A stretch of DNA of 9,058 bases from Planctomycetota bacterium (GCA_030616465.1 JAUWXH010000042.1:1-9058); one strand, 5' to 3'; shown: positions 1 to 7,481, counted from the first letter of the stretch. The notes: generated by a model not told the origin, from the letters alone. Translations and numbers: made by a program.

Positions 1-398
1 GCTTCAATGAGGCCACGACTATTCAGTCGTGGAAATGGCCGTTTCGATGGTCGGCGACTCTTGCCCGTTCAGGCTTCAATGGGGCCACGACCATTCAGTC
101 GTGGAAATCACGTGGCCGCTGATCATGGCGAACACTTCCACCTCGCTTCAATGGGGCCACGACCATTCAGTCGTGGAAATCGCCGCCATCTCGATCGCGT
201 TGCGGCAAGCCATCTTGCTTCAATGAGGCCACGACCATTCAGTCGTGGGAATCGTGCGAATCGTCTCGTCGTCGGTCTTCTCCGGGTTGCTTCAATGGGG
301 CCACGACGAGTCAGTCGTGGAAATATCCGTATGCGTATTGGCCCACCGCCGGGCTTGAGGTGGCTTCAATGAGGCCACGACTATTCAGTCGTGGAAAT
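1..398 (-). CRISPR. CRISPR array, six 36-nt repeats and five spacers (open at the window start)
   Basis: Repeats lie at 1-36, 73-108, 145-180, 217-252, 289-324 and 363-398. Spacers are 36, 36, 36, 36 and 38 nt. Each repeat contains a perfect 7-bp stem, CCACGAC/GTCGTGG, at repeat positions 13-19 and 26-32 with a 6-nt loop. Read on the minus strand, the repeat ends in ATTGAAGC, close to the common ATTGAAAC 3' end that becomes the crRNA 5' handle. This suggests transcription leftward, co-directional with the cas genes, with the leader at 399-481; orientation is inferred and less certain than the array itself. The repeats are not identical: R1=R6, R2=R3, and R4 and R5 each differ, at positions 10, 20, 22 and 33 only. 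Base 1 is the first base of a repeat, so the array probably continues outside the window. Csb2 is the expected processing enzyme for crRNA from this array. Confidence 0.98.
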
Positions 399-481
399 CC
401 GTCCGCGGGGGAGAACGGAGGAATCGAACCCTATCCACTTGTCAAAGATCGGTGTGCGAAGGTACGCACCTTCAGCAGCGC
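399..481 (-). promoter_or_regulatory. Leader-like gap between csb2 and the array
   Basis: This 83-nt gap separates the csb2 stop from the leader-side repeat. On the minus strand it contains a perfect TTGACA at 445-440, but no convincing -10 box follows at 15-18 nt, so a dedicated array promoter is only possible. A small stem-loop is present at 458-473 (GAAGGT, loop ACGC, ACCTTC). It lacks a T-run on the minus strand, so it does not look like an intrinsic terminator, and read-through from the cas operon into the array is plausible. No degenerate further repeat is visible here. Confidence 0.35.
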
Positions 482-2044
482 TCAGTGGTCAAAGGTGGCA
501 AGAACGCCCAAACCGCAGTGGCGGCCCGCACCCAGGGCCAGCGGGCCTTTGACCTCCTCCTTGAACCATACTGCAGCCCAGCGGAGCGGCCACCCGCGGA
601 GATAGTTTGGCACGAAGAAACGTCCCGCTCCGCCCGCGTGCGCCGGCGGACCGACGAACTCGAAGGACTCCACCGAGCCCGGCGGCAGGCCCGCCTGATC
701 GCAGGCTCGCGAAAACAACTTCTCGGCCTTCGCGGTCTTGAGTCCGTCATATCCGGGCAGGACGACCGGCGTCGCCGTGATCCACACGCGCGAGGGACCG
801 ATGAAGAGCGGCAGCACGTGATCGCGCCGGTCGAGTCGCTCAAGTGTCGCGACCACCTCGCCGGTGTCCTCGTCGATCAGGTCCGCGCCCGCCAGGCGCG
901 TGGCGGCCCACTCGGCGTGTCGCCCGTCACCCTCGGGAGGTTCGGCAACGAGAACGCGCCGGATCATGCCGTCGGCGTGGGTGTGCCCGATGCTGGGGAG
1001 CGGGAGGTAGGAGAAGCGCGGGGGCGTGGCGCCGCGCTTGAGCGCGGGGTCGTCGCGCGTGTGACCGGCGACGTAGATGTTCGAGCCGCCCGGCACTCCA
1101 TCCCAATAGTCCCGATCCATCTCGGCGGCCCGGCACGCGGCGTGTCGGAGCATCGCGGCGACAACCGCGGCACGCTCAAGCCGGAACGCCTGCCAGGGCC
1201 TGCGCGACTCGGGGTCACCAGGACGGAGGGCGAAGGCGGTGAAGGGGCGGGGGGGAACCGCACCTTCCGCCCAGTAGGACGCGAATCGGCGTGGCGCTTC
1301 CGACTCGTCGAGTTCGACGTACGGACGAACGTGGTCGTAGAGTTTCCCGCGGCGGTCAATGCGGGCAAGAAACCGGTCGTGCCGCCTGTGCAGGGCGTCG
1401 AGCGTGCCGGGCACCGGGACCGGGCGTTGAAGCCGTGCGGGCCCGCGGCCGTCACTGGGCCGCCATTTCACGCCAGCGAGTGCCCGTGCCTCCTCGTGCG
1501 TCAGGACGCTGGCGCACGCCGCGACCAAGTCTGTTCCCCAACCGAGCGCGACAATCCGGCGGGCGAGCCGGTCGATGGCTCGCGTCCGGTCGGCGTGGTG
1601 GGCGTCCGCGTCCAGCAGCCAGAGGAAGTGCACCGCCGTGTCCTCGCTTCCCACGCCGTCCGCCAAGAACGTGGGCCGGACGGTCTTCATCGTGCGGAGT
1701 TCGGCGGGCTGCTTCTTCGGCTCGCGTCCCAGCGCGATCGGGCGGGCCCAGATGTCGAGGTCGTTGTTGGGGACGGCGATCACATACGGCGTTGCTTCGT
1801 GGGTCTCACTGGTGACGATCAGGGGCGCGGGCCTGGCTGCGCCGTCTGCACCTTCCAGCCATCGCAATGCCATCTCCTCCGCGTCGGGCAGCGGCGACTC
1901 GCCCCGCCCGCGATGCGCCGCAGCGACCAGCGCCTGGAAGAGGCGCAGCGGCGATGGCGGCCACTCCGGTGCGCGGACACCCTCCGTGCGGCCGTGGTAA
2001 CGACCGAGGAGGAATCGGACAGAGATGCACAGGAAGTGGGTCAT
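482..2044 (-). CDS. csb2: Type I-G CRISPR protein Csb2 (Cas5/Cas6-type fused RAMP)
   Basis: A 520-residue protein of the Csb2 (GSU0054) family. In type I-G systems this protein is held to combine the Cas5 role (capping the crRNA 5' handle in Cascade) with the Cas6 role (cutting the pre-crRNA repeat). The N terminus has the family pattern: a beta strand FLCISVRFLLGRYH (4-17), then EWPPSPLRLFQALVAA (27-42). The C terminus carries a glycine-rich RAMP loop from about residue 500, GPLALGAGRHCGLGVL, with His509 inside it. Length is normal for the family. The ATG overlaps the csb1 stop as ATGA, so translation is probably coupled. It is the last cas gene before the array, 83 nt away; the cas4/cas1 and cas2 genes often found in such loci are absent here. 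The catalytic residue cannot be assigned from sequence alone. Confidence 0.93.
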   Translation of the reverse strand: MTHFLCISVRFLLGRYHGRTEGVRAPEWPPSPLRLFQALVAAAHRGRGESPLPDAEEMALRWLEGADGAARPAPLIVTSETHEATPYVIAVPNNDLDIWARPIALGREPKKQPAELRTMKTVRPTFLADGVGSEDTAVHFLWLLDADAHHADRTRAIDRLARRIVALGWGTDLVAACASVLTHEEARALAGVKWRPSDGRGPARLQRPVPVPGTLDALHRRHDRFLARIDRRGKLYDHVRPYVELDESEAPRRFASYWAEGAVPPRPFTAFALRPGDPESRRPWQAFRLERAAVVAAMLRHAACRAAEMDRDYWDGVPGGSNIYVAGHTRDDPALKRGATPPRFSYLPLPSIGHTHADGMIRRVLVAEPPEGDGRHAEWAATRLAGADLIDEDTGEVVATLERLDRRDHVLPLFIGPSRVWITATPVVLPGYDGLKTAKAEKLFSRACDQAGLPPGSVESFEFVGPPAHAGGAGRFFVPNYLRGWPLRWAAVWFKEEVKGPLALGAGRHCGLGVLATFDH

Positions 2045-3282
2045 GCTTGACCTGATTCGCCAGCGCCCTGTTCGTTAGCCTTGGTCTTGCCCCGACCTCT
2101 GCCACCGCCTTTCGCGGTCTTGGCGTCCAAGTACTCCTTGATGGAAGCCTTTGACACCTTGCCCTCTCGCGTCAGTTTCTTCTGCTCCTTCTTGGAGAGT
2201 CTGAGCCATAAGTCTGCGTGCTCGGGATCGAACTTAACGAGCTCGATGTTGCCCTCAACGAAGGGCTTAGCCGCGTTGCTCGCAAAATCGAGCGCGGCTT
2301 TGTCGCTCATCACGAAGGGCCATCTCTCGCCAGTATGGGCAACGATCTCGGCCGACGGATTGGGCTTGACTCCCGGATCGCGGGTTAGATGGCAGCCTTG
2401 CCGAAGCTCGTACTTCGGCGGCGCGGTGAGCGCGCAGAGCCCGAGTCCGAGGATGTACTGGCGCAGCGCCTGCGTGCGATCGGGATTCCCGGCCTTCAGA
2501 CAGCGAATTCCGGCGAGGCTGAGCGTCGCGTCACGACGGATGCATGTGCGCACGAGGACACCGCCCGGAGTGCCCGTAGCAAGCGCGTACTTCATGCCCT
2601 CGCGGGAAAGCGGGTTCTTCTTCCCTTCGCCAGTGTCGAGTTCTTCCTTCACCGCGCCTTCCGCGACATAGTCAATTGCGGAACGGTATGTCGCCGAACG
2701 GGTCAGCTCATCCACGTCGAACGCTCGGACTACGGACGAAAGAAGGCGGGGGAGTTTCGCCTGCGTGCCTCGCGAGTCCCACACGCCGAAGAGCACCGAC
2801 GTGGGGGCGATCTTGGCCAGTGGTTCAGCATCGCCGTCCTCGATGATGGCCCGGAAGGCCTCTTGGAGCCTCGGCTGGAGCGTCGAGAATCGAACGACAG
2901 CGTCGGCCGCCCGGTGTCCGGCATCCAGGAGATTGACCTTTCGAGTGTCGCTGATCCTGATCTCGATCTGAGGAACCAACTTCTTGTATTCGCCGTCCTT
3001 GAACAGCGGTTCGAGGCGGTTGGCCTGCGATCCAACGCTGTCGATGAGGCAGACGCTCCGGCTCCCGTCACCGGGTAGTCGGTTGATGTTGTATGCTCCC
3101 CTGGTCTCCTCTTCATCTTCCGCGTCCTGACTTGCGGCGAAGGTGGGCGGGAACACGGGCGCGTCTTTGCCCTCCACGGGCATCAAGAACTCGCGGAGAA
3201 CAATGGCTGCCGGACCGTCGTCGGAGAGCCAGCGTTTGACGCAGTCAGGGAATTTCGTAGCGTTCGCAGTGGGTGTGCTCAT
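2041..3282 (-). CDS. csb1: Type I-G CRISPR protein Csb1 (Cas7-type backbone)
   Basis: A 413-residue RAMP of the Csb1 (GSU0053) family, the Cas7 equivalent that polymerises along the crRNA in the type I-G effector. Family hallmarks seen are VFPPTF (43-48), the strongly conserved block VCLIDSVGSQANRLEPLF (77-94), HRAADAVVRFS (123-133), and SVLFGVWDSRGTQAKLPRL (162-180). The last 25 residues or so form a basic, glycine-rich tail (GGGRGRGKTK near 392-401), likely disordered and possibly nucleic-acid binding. The frame stays open 95 codons upstream, but the ATG at 3282 is chosen because it sits 4 nt after the csb3 stop with GAGGT about 8 nt before it, and because the upstream extension overlaps csb3 and is low-complexity. 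It overlaps csb2 by 4 nt. Confidence 0.95.
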   Translation of the reverse strand: MSTPTANATKFPDCVKRWLSDDGPAAIVLREFLMPVEGKDAPVFPPTFAASQDAEDEEETRGAYNINRLPGDGSRSVCLIDSVGSQANRLEPLFKDGEYKKLVPQIEIRISDTRKVNLLDAGHRAADAVVRFSTLQPRLQEAFRAIIEDGDAEPLAKIAPTSVLFGVWDSRGTQAKLPRLLSSVVRAFDVDELTRSATYRSAIDYVAEGAVKEELDTGEGKKNPLSREGMKYALATGTPGGVLVRTCIRRDATLSLAGIRCLKAGNPDRTQALRQYILGLGLCALTAPPKYELRQGCHLTRDPGVKPNPSAEIVAHTGERWPFVMSDKAALDFASNAAKPFVEGNIELVKFDPEHADLWLRLSKKEQKKLTREGKVSKASIKEYLDAKTAKGGGRGRGKTKANEQGAGESGQA

Positions 3283-3286
3283 GGCG

Positions 3287-4063
3287 TTACCTCGTGATCT
3301 CGGTAGCTGTTGTGAAGCAGCCGTAGCTGCCTCGGGACGCGATACGGAATCGGAAGCGCCGTGCGGCGGGGTCGGGCACGCACCCCGAAGCGGCGCCGGC
3401 CGCGACGCAGGTCGGGAGCGGCTGCGACCACGCGACGAACTCGAACGCGTCGCGATCGCTGGAAACGGGGATCGGGCGGAACCGTTGAATGCCGATTGCC
3501 GCGAGCAGTTCGACGACGGGTGACGACTGCACGCCGTAGCCCTGATCGTTGGGCGAAAACCCTGCATCGAGCGCGTTCCACGCCGCGCCTGGGTCGAACT
3601 CGAAGCGGCTGGTCAGCGGTGATCGGAGCGCAAAAGGGCCGTCCGCCCGGACTTTCTCGGCCGCCAGCGATTGCGCTAGCGTCGTACGCAGCGTCGTGTA
3701 GATGGTATTCGAGGTCTGCCGGCCAGCCCAGAGCTTGAAACGGGTCTTGGCCCATCGCTCCTTGCCGCGCCCTGGTTCGCGCCACCAGTCCAGACACAAA
3801 CGGAACGGCAAGATGGCGAGCGTTGCGAGGGCGTTCCTGCTCTCATCGGCGTCGCCGGACATCGGTTCAGCGTCCGTTAGCTTGCGAAGCATGTCCAGGA
3901 TGCTGACCGGGGCGTCGTGAAGCTCGAACACGCTCTGGTCAAACCGTCCGCACGGAGTGACCCCGCCGCTCGTTGCCCGCGAGGTGATCTCCAACACCCC
4001 GCAGCACGCGAGGAACTCCCCGGGATTGTGCAGGTTGACCGGAATGCGGATGCTGGTGCTCAC
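3287..4063 (-). CDS. csb3: Type I-G CRISPR protein Csb3 (Cas8u2-type subunit)
   Basis: A 258-residue protein that fits the Csb3/Cas8u2 family, the small large-subunit equivalent of one type I-G (I-U) branch, in place of the longer Csx17 found in other loci. Recognisable blocks are NPGEFLACCGVLEI (13-26), FKLWAGRQTS (109-118), SRFEFDPGAAWNALDAGFS (152-170) and SSPVVELLAAIGIQRFRP (180-197). Its presumed role, from family knowledge, is PAM recognition and recruitment of Cas3 within the effector; no motif visible here proves that. It starts with GTG, overlapping the cas3 stop as GTGA, and has a G-rich Shine-Dalgarno (AGGGGG) just upstream. The csb1 start follows 4 nt after its stop. Assignment rests on these motifs and on its position between cas3 and csb1. 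Confidence 0.9.
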   Translation of the reverse strand: MSTSIRIPVNLHNPGEFLACCGVLEITSRATSGGVTPCGRFDQSVFELHDAPVSILDMLRKLTDAEPMSGDADESRNALATLAILPFRLCLDWWREPGRGKERWAKTRFKLWAGRQTSNTIYTTLRTTLAQSLAAEKVRADGPFALRSPLTSRFEFDPGAAWNALDAGFSPNDQGYGVQSSPVVELLAAIGIQRFRPIPVSSDRDAFEFVAWSQPLPTCVAAGAASGCVPDPAARRFRFRIASRGSYGCFTTATEITR

Positions 4064-6831
4064 GCTTCACCCCCTTCCGGCGCACGCGACGCCATCGCAT
4101 CCGCGCAGCGCAGCAGCGATTCCAGCCACGCTAATCCCCAGCGGCCGAAGCGGCGTTGGAGGCGGGCAAAGCGGCGCATGGCTTCCGCGGCGACCTGCTG
4201 GTTCTCGCCGGTCGCATGCATGGGGTCGTGGACCCTGCCCGCCCGGTCGTGCCGGAAGTGCGGCCGCGCCCAGCCGTGGTGGGCCGCGATCAAGTGGAGG
4301 ACCAGGTCACGCTCGGGGTGGTTCTTGACCTCATCGGCGACCGCGGCGTCGTGTAGCGATCCGAACTCGTGCCGGTATCCGCCAAGCAGGCGGCGGGCAT
4401 CGCCGTAGCGCTTCGCTTTGGCCAGAGGGTCGGTGCGGTCATCGTTGCGGGCATAGCGTTGCCAGCACTCGCGCCCTTTGCCTCGATCGTGCCAGCAGCC
4501 TGCGAGGGCGAGCGCATCGACGATCTCGCTCGGCAGGTCGAGAGCTTCGGCGGTACGTCGCGCCGCATCCCCAACATCCGCCGAATGGTCGTTGAGCGCG
4601 ACATCCTCGCCTGGTTCGCCGCCCTCGGCCCTGGCGATCCGATATTCGATACGTGCGGTGGGCGAATCCTCGTCTGCGGCCTCCCCGACGCCAAGAGGTA
4701 GCGAGTATCGAGGGAAAAGCCCGGGGACCGGCTTGCCGCCGAGCAGCGGCGTCTCACCTTCTTCGGTCACACGGAAGCGCTGCCGCGCGCGCTGGCCGCC
4801 GGCCGTAAGCTCGGCCACGTCAGTGACCGGGTTGTCGGCCTTACCATCGTTGTCGGCCTTGCCATTGATCATTCCGTCCTTGAGGCCCTCGACCTCCACT
4901 GGCAGGAGCACCGTAGCGTAGGCTAACGTGCGGCGAGCCGCGAGCTTCTTGCCCTTGTCGGCCGGCGCGAGCGCGGAGAGCGTGGTCCATCGTGGCTCAC
5001 CGTTGCGGATGATGATCGCAGGAGCGTCCGGGTGGCGCTCGGCGAGAAGCTCCAGCTCGCGCTGCACCCGGTCAACCCGGTCCCTCGCGCGCTCCGCGGC
5101 GAGGATGGGGAAGGCGTCGAGCATGTCGGTTAGTTGTTCCTGCGTGGGCGGTGACGCGGATCTCCCGAGCTCGCCGACCTCCGCACGCCACGCAACATAC
5201 GTCTCCGGTGGGTCGTCCTCGCTTACGCCGTGCAGGTACGGCCCGACCTCGGGCCGGCCGGGCAGGCCGCCCATGATCGACGTGAGCGCCCACGAGTCGA
5301 AGAGGATGTCCGTCGCGGGGAGGATTGTGGGAGTCGGGGAGAATGCGGTGTTGGCGTCGGCAGCCTCCAAGACCTTCGTCAGCGCAGCGGGCGATACGTT
5401 GCCGCCGTTCTCTGCGACCTTTCGCAGGATGTCGCCCGTCTTGGCGATCGCCGCGTCAAGCGGGCTGGGCTCCCTCCGTTTCTCTCTGGCCGTACCGGCC
5501 TTGGGCTTCTCGCAAACCACGGTGACCTCGGCATGTCGGCCTTTGCCTCCAAGACGATTCACTCGCCCGAAACGCTGGGCCATGCTGTCAAGGGTGGTCA
5601 GATCGCAGACGAGGTGGTCGGCGTCGAAGTCCACCCCCACTTCCCCCGCTGAGGTGGACACGAGGTATAGCGTTGGGCTGTTCATTTGCGCCGGACGATC
5701 CGGGTCGGACTTGAACGCCCTGAATATGTCGCTCTCGGCAAGCTGATCTCGCTCACAGCCGCGAATCGTGCCTGTGAGCAGGCGAATTCGCTTTTGTGCA
5801 TCGTCTTTCGCGAGTCTGCCGCCCGCCTGCTTTGCCTTGTTAGTGAGGTTCTGTGCGAGCGCGTCGCGGACCCCCGCCGCCGTCTCCGGCGACCGAACAT
5901 AAGCCAGCACGCGGCACTTTTTGTCGTCATGCTGGATTGCCTGCTCGGCGATCGCGGTGGCCAGCGCATTCTTCTTGCTCGTGTCAATATCGACGAACGA
6001 GAGCTTCTTGGTCGCCGCGAGCCGTTGCTGAACGACGGCGTCGTTTGCGTCGTCGTCTCCGACGCCGAAGGATTTGCCCCACCCGTACGTCCCGGCGAGA
6101 CTATCGTCGTCATCGCGTCGTGTTGTCGCCGACAATTCCATGATGCGGATTGGCCGGGCGGTCTTTGCCGCGTTGCCGCCGCGATCGGGTTCCCCAGCTT
6201 GTTCGTCTTCGACGGCCCGCAGCAACCTGCTGAAAGCCGGCGACAGGTGGGCCTCATCGTGGATCACGAGCGCGTCCTGCCCGACCAGGCCGGCATGGTG
6301 CGCTCGGCCGTAACGTCCGTCGCCGTAGCCGGAGAAGAGCAGCTTGCTTCCGATCATGTCGATCGTGCCGATGACGATCGCCGGCCGGGCTGGGTTGGCC
6401 AGCCACTCACGGTTGTCGGCCAGCTCGCCGCGCAGCGTGCTTACCGCAAGCAGCTCGCCCGCCCGCGCTGCGGCGAGCCTCCGCAGCAACTGACTCAGGT
6501 CGTGCAGCGTTGTCTGTGAGGGGTCGGAGTCGGCTTCCCGAAGGCGTTTCCGAAGCTCTTGAACCACTTCCGTGGCCTGGTCCACGACGGTGCGTCGGTT
6601 AACGATGTAAACAAGCCGTCGCGGCACGTACGCCCCTTGGCGCGTGGATGTTTGCGCGAGCGCGATCAGCCAGACGGGAATGACCGCGGTCTTGCCTAGA
6701 CCGGTCGGGATGTCGCAGCAGGGCGGAATATTCCCGCCTACGAGTCGCTCGTAAAGCCGGGCCTGCCAGGGAAACGGAGGATACCCCGTGAGGGCTTCAA
6801 AACAGACCGGAAAGTCTGTCGGTCGCTTCAT
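4060..6831 (-). CDS. cas3: CRISPR-associated helicase/nuclease Cas3 with C-terminal HD domain
   Basis: A 923-residue Cas3, the effector that unwinds and degrades target DNA after R-loop formation. The SF2 helicase comes first: Walker A TGLGKT (43-48), DEAH (192-195), SAT (234-236), the STSAGEVGVDFDADH block (392-406) and QRFGRVNRLG (419-428). The HD nuclease domain is at the C terminus: His749 (NDHSADV), His781-Asp782 (CWHDRGKG), His821, His851/His852 (AAHHGW) and Asp911. Helicase-then-HD order is the type I-G (Cas3u) arrangement, the reverse of most Cas3 proteins. All key residues are present. The ATG at 6831 has GAGGGGAG 8 nt upstream and forms ATGA with the preceding frame's stop. The frame is open, and looks coding by third-position G/C, back to about 6939, so the ancestral protein may have been longer (see the nuclease entry). 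A linker at about 650-667 holds a short duplication. Confidence 0.95.
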   Translation of the reverse strand: MKRPTDFPVCFEALTGYPPFPWQARLYERLVGGNIPPCCDIPTGLGKTAVIPVWLIALAQTSTRQGAYVPRRLVYIVNRRTVVDQATEVVQELRKRLREADSDPSQTTLHDLSQLLRRLAAARAGELLAVSTLRGELADNREWLANPARPAIVIGTIDMIGSKLLFSGYGDGRYGRAHHAGLVGQDALVIHDEAHLSPAFSRLLRAVEDEQAGEPDRGGNAAKTARPIRIMELSATTRRDDDDSLAGTYGWGKSFGVGDDDANDAVVQQRLAATKKLSFVDIDTSKKNALATAIAEQAIQHDDKKCRVLAYVRSPETAAGVRDALAQNLTNKAKQAGGRLAKDDAQKRIRLLTGTIRGCERDQLAESDIFRAFKSDPDRPAQMNSPTLYLVSTSAGEVGVDFDADHLVCDLTTLDSMAQRFGRVNRLGGKGRHAEVTVVCEKPKAGTAREKRREPSPLDAAIAKTGDILRKVAENGGNVSPAALTKVLEAADANTAFSPTPTILPATDILFDSWALTSIMGGLPGRPEVGPYLHGVSEDDPPETYVAWRAEVGELGRSASPPTQEQLTDMLDAFPILAAERARDRVDRVQRELELLAERHPDAPAIIIRNGEPRWTTLSALAPADKGKKLAARRTLAYATVLLPVEVEGLKDGMINGKADNDGKADNPVTDVAELTAGGQRARQRFRVTEEGETPLLGGKPVPGLFPRYSLPLGVGEAADEDSPTARIEYRIARAEGGEPGEDVALNDHSADVGDAARRTAEALDLPSEIVDALALAGCWHDRGKGRECWQRYARNDDRTDPLAKAKRYGDARRLLGGYRHEFGSLHDAAVADEVKNHPERDLVLHLIAAHHGWARPHFRHDRAGRVHDPMHATGENQQVAAEAMRRFARLQRRFGRWGLAWLESLLRCADAMASRAPEGGEA
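4832..4867 (-). repeat. 18-nt imperfect tandem duplication inside cas3
   Basis: Two adjacent 18-nt units (4832-4849 and 4850-4867) match at 16 of 18 positions. They encode the repeated hexapeptide-like stretch NGKADNDGKADN in the region between helicase and HD domains of Cas3. The duplication is in frame and lies in a probable flexible linker, so it should not harm the enzyme. Confidence 0.65.
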
Positions 6832-7253
6832 GTGGCTGACTCCCCTCGCTCTATCCTCGGCGGTGCCGAACTCCTCGTCCTCGCCGAAGTCCTCGCGCTG
6901 GAAGCGGTTGCTATGCATCTCGTAGGTCTTGCCGAGCACAGGAACGGCAGGTGGTGGCCGTCGAAATCGAACGGGCTCCCAGAGACGCCACGAGAGTATC
7001 GCTCGGCCTGCGTGAGGGCGTTCTGCGGGCCGATGGTGAGCCGCTTGGCCTCAACCACCCCGAGGATCTGTCCGTCCACGCTGAGGGCGTAGTCAGCCGG
7101 GCCGTGGTCGGTTTCGTACTCGGTGATAGCCTCCGGGGTGAGCTTACGGGGAGCATCCGCCGGGACGACCGACCACCCACGGGCCTCCAGCCGGCCGTCG
7201 ATCCGCCGCCTGCGGGTCTGCCACTCGCGTTCCTCAACTCCGGTACTCGACAT
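6828..7253 (-). CDS. HsdR-N-like PD-(D/E)xK nuclease domain, frameshifted against cas3
   Basis: A 141-residue frame whose first ~106 residues resemble the N-terminal nuclease domain of type I restriction R subunits. Visible elements are EWQTRRRRIDGRLEARGW (10-27), GPADYALSVDG (51-61) with Asp54, VVEAK (66-70) giving E68-x-K70, and Q82-x3-Y86 (QAERY), then FDFDGHHLPFL (95-105). These supply the D...ExK and QxxxY residues of an active PD-(D/E)xK fold. After about residue 107 the frame turns into Ser/Arg/Ala-rich low-complexity sequence and loses its G/C third-position bias. That bias moves to the cas3 frame (from 6939 leftward, GKTYEMHSNRFQREDFG). One missing base near 6935-6942, for example a G in TCGGC, would explain this. 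Repairing it would give one nuclease-Cas3 protein of about 1,064 residues. As it stands, the stop overlaps the cas3 ATG (ATGA). It could be a real small coupled gene, a decayed fusion, or a sequence error. No HsdR motor domain, HsdM or HsdS is present. Confidence 0.65.
   Translation of the reverse strand: MSSTGVEEREWQTRRRRIDGRLEARGWSVVPADAPRKLTPEAITEYETDHGPADYALSVDGQILGVVEAKRLTIGPQNALTQAERYSRGVSGSPFDFDGHHLPFLCSARPTRCIATASSARTSARTRSSAPPRIERGESAT
6840..6847 (-). promoter_or_regulatory. Ribosome binding site for cas3
   Basis: GAGGGGAG on the minus strand, 8 nt before the ATG at 6831. It supports this start over the in-frame GTG at 6939, although the upstream frame shows its own coding signal. 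Confidence 0.55.
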
Positions 7254-7292
7254 GTACCCATTGCCCCTGGAATCTGAGCCTTTGTGGCCATG

Positions 7293-7321
7293 ATCGTACC
7301 TGTTAGGACGCCGGGCGGCAA
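7293..7321 (-). promoter_or_regulatory. Candidate sigma70-type promoter for the nuclease-cas operon
   Basis: On the minus strand TTGCCG (7321-7316) is followed after exactly 17 nt by TACGAT (7298-7293). A start about 7 nt downstream would leave a leader of roughly 30 nt before the ATG at 7253, which has AGGGG upstream of it. The -35 and -10 boxes each deviate from consensus, so the call rests on spacing and position at the head of the operon. Confidence 0.4.
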
Positions 7322-7373
7322 GATACGAACTGGCCAGGGGACCGGCTGTCGCGGCCCCGAATCGCTCAAGGCC

Positions 7374-7413
7374 GGCCGAGTAGGTCTGGCTGAGATGTGG
7401 ATCTTACTCGGCC
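7374..7413. repeat. 9-bp perfect inverted repeat between terminase gene and cas operon
   Basis: GGCCGAGTA (7374-7382) and its exact complement TACTCGGCC (7405-7413) are separated by 22 nt. It lies 69 nt past the terminase stop within the 228-nt stretch 7254-7481, which otherwise shows no convincing gene: third-position G/C in its open minus frame is only about two thirds. No T-run follows on either strand, so it is not a typical intrinsic terminator. It could be a protein binding site, an imperfect terminator, or a scar of recombination. Confidence 0.65.
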
Positions 7414-7481
7414 CCATGTAGTCTATCAGCGAACGCGGAGCACCCTCAGGCACTGAAGAATCGCTGCTTGCCCACATTTGA

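Noticed and set aside
7..372. Plus-strand open frame of 121 codons with a repeated peptide
   Set aside because: It is a by-product of the CRISPR array: repeat plus spacer is 72 nt, a multiple of 3, so the frame stays open until the 38-nt spacer changes the register.
417..432. tRNA gene suggested by a GGTTCGATTCC-like T-loop
   Set aside because: T-stem pairing fails after three pairs and no acceptor, D-arm or anticodon arm can be folded around it.
458..473. Intrinsic terminator after csb2
   Set aside because: The 6-bp stem with a 4-nt loop is not followed by a T-run on the minus strand.
452..2050. Plus-strand open frame of 532 codons
   Set aside because: It lies antisense to csb2 across its full length. 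Csb2 has clear family motifs; the plus frame shows none and is a typical shadow in GC-rich DNA.
3283..3567. N-terminal extension of Csb1 by 95 codons
   Set aside because: It overlaps the well-supported csb3 and is Ser/Arg/Pro-rich; the start at 3282 has a ribosome binding site and matches the family start.
7374..7413. Rho-independent terminator for the terminase gene
   Set aside because: Arms are good but the loop is long (22 nt) and no T-run follows on either strand.
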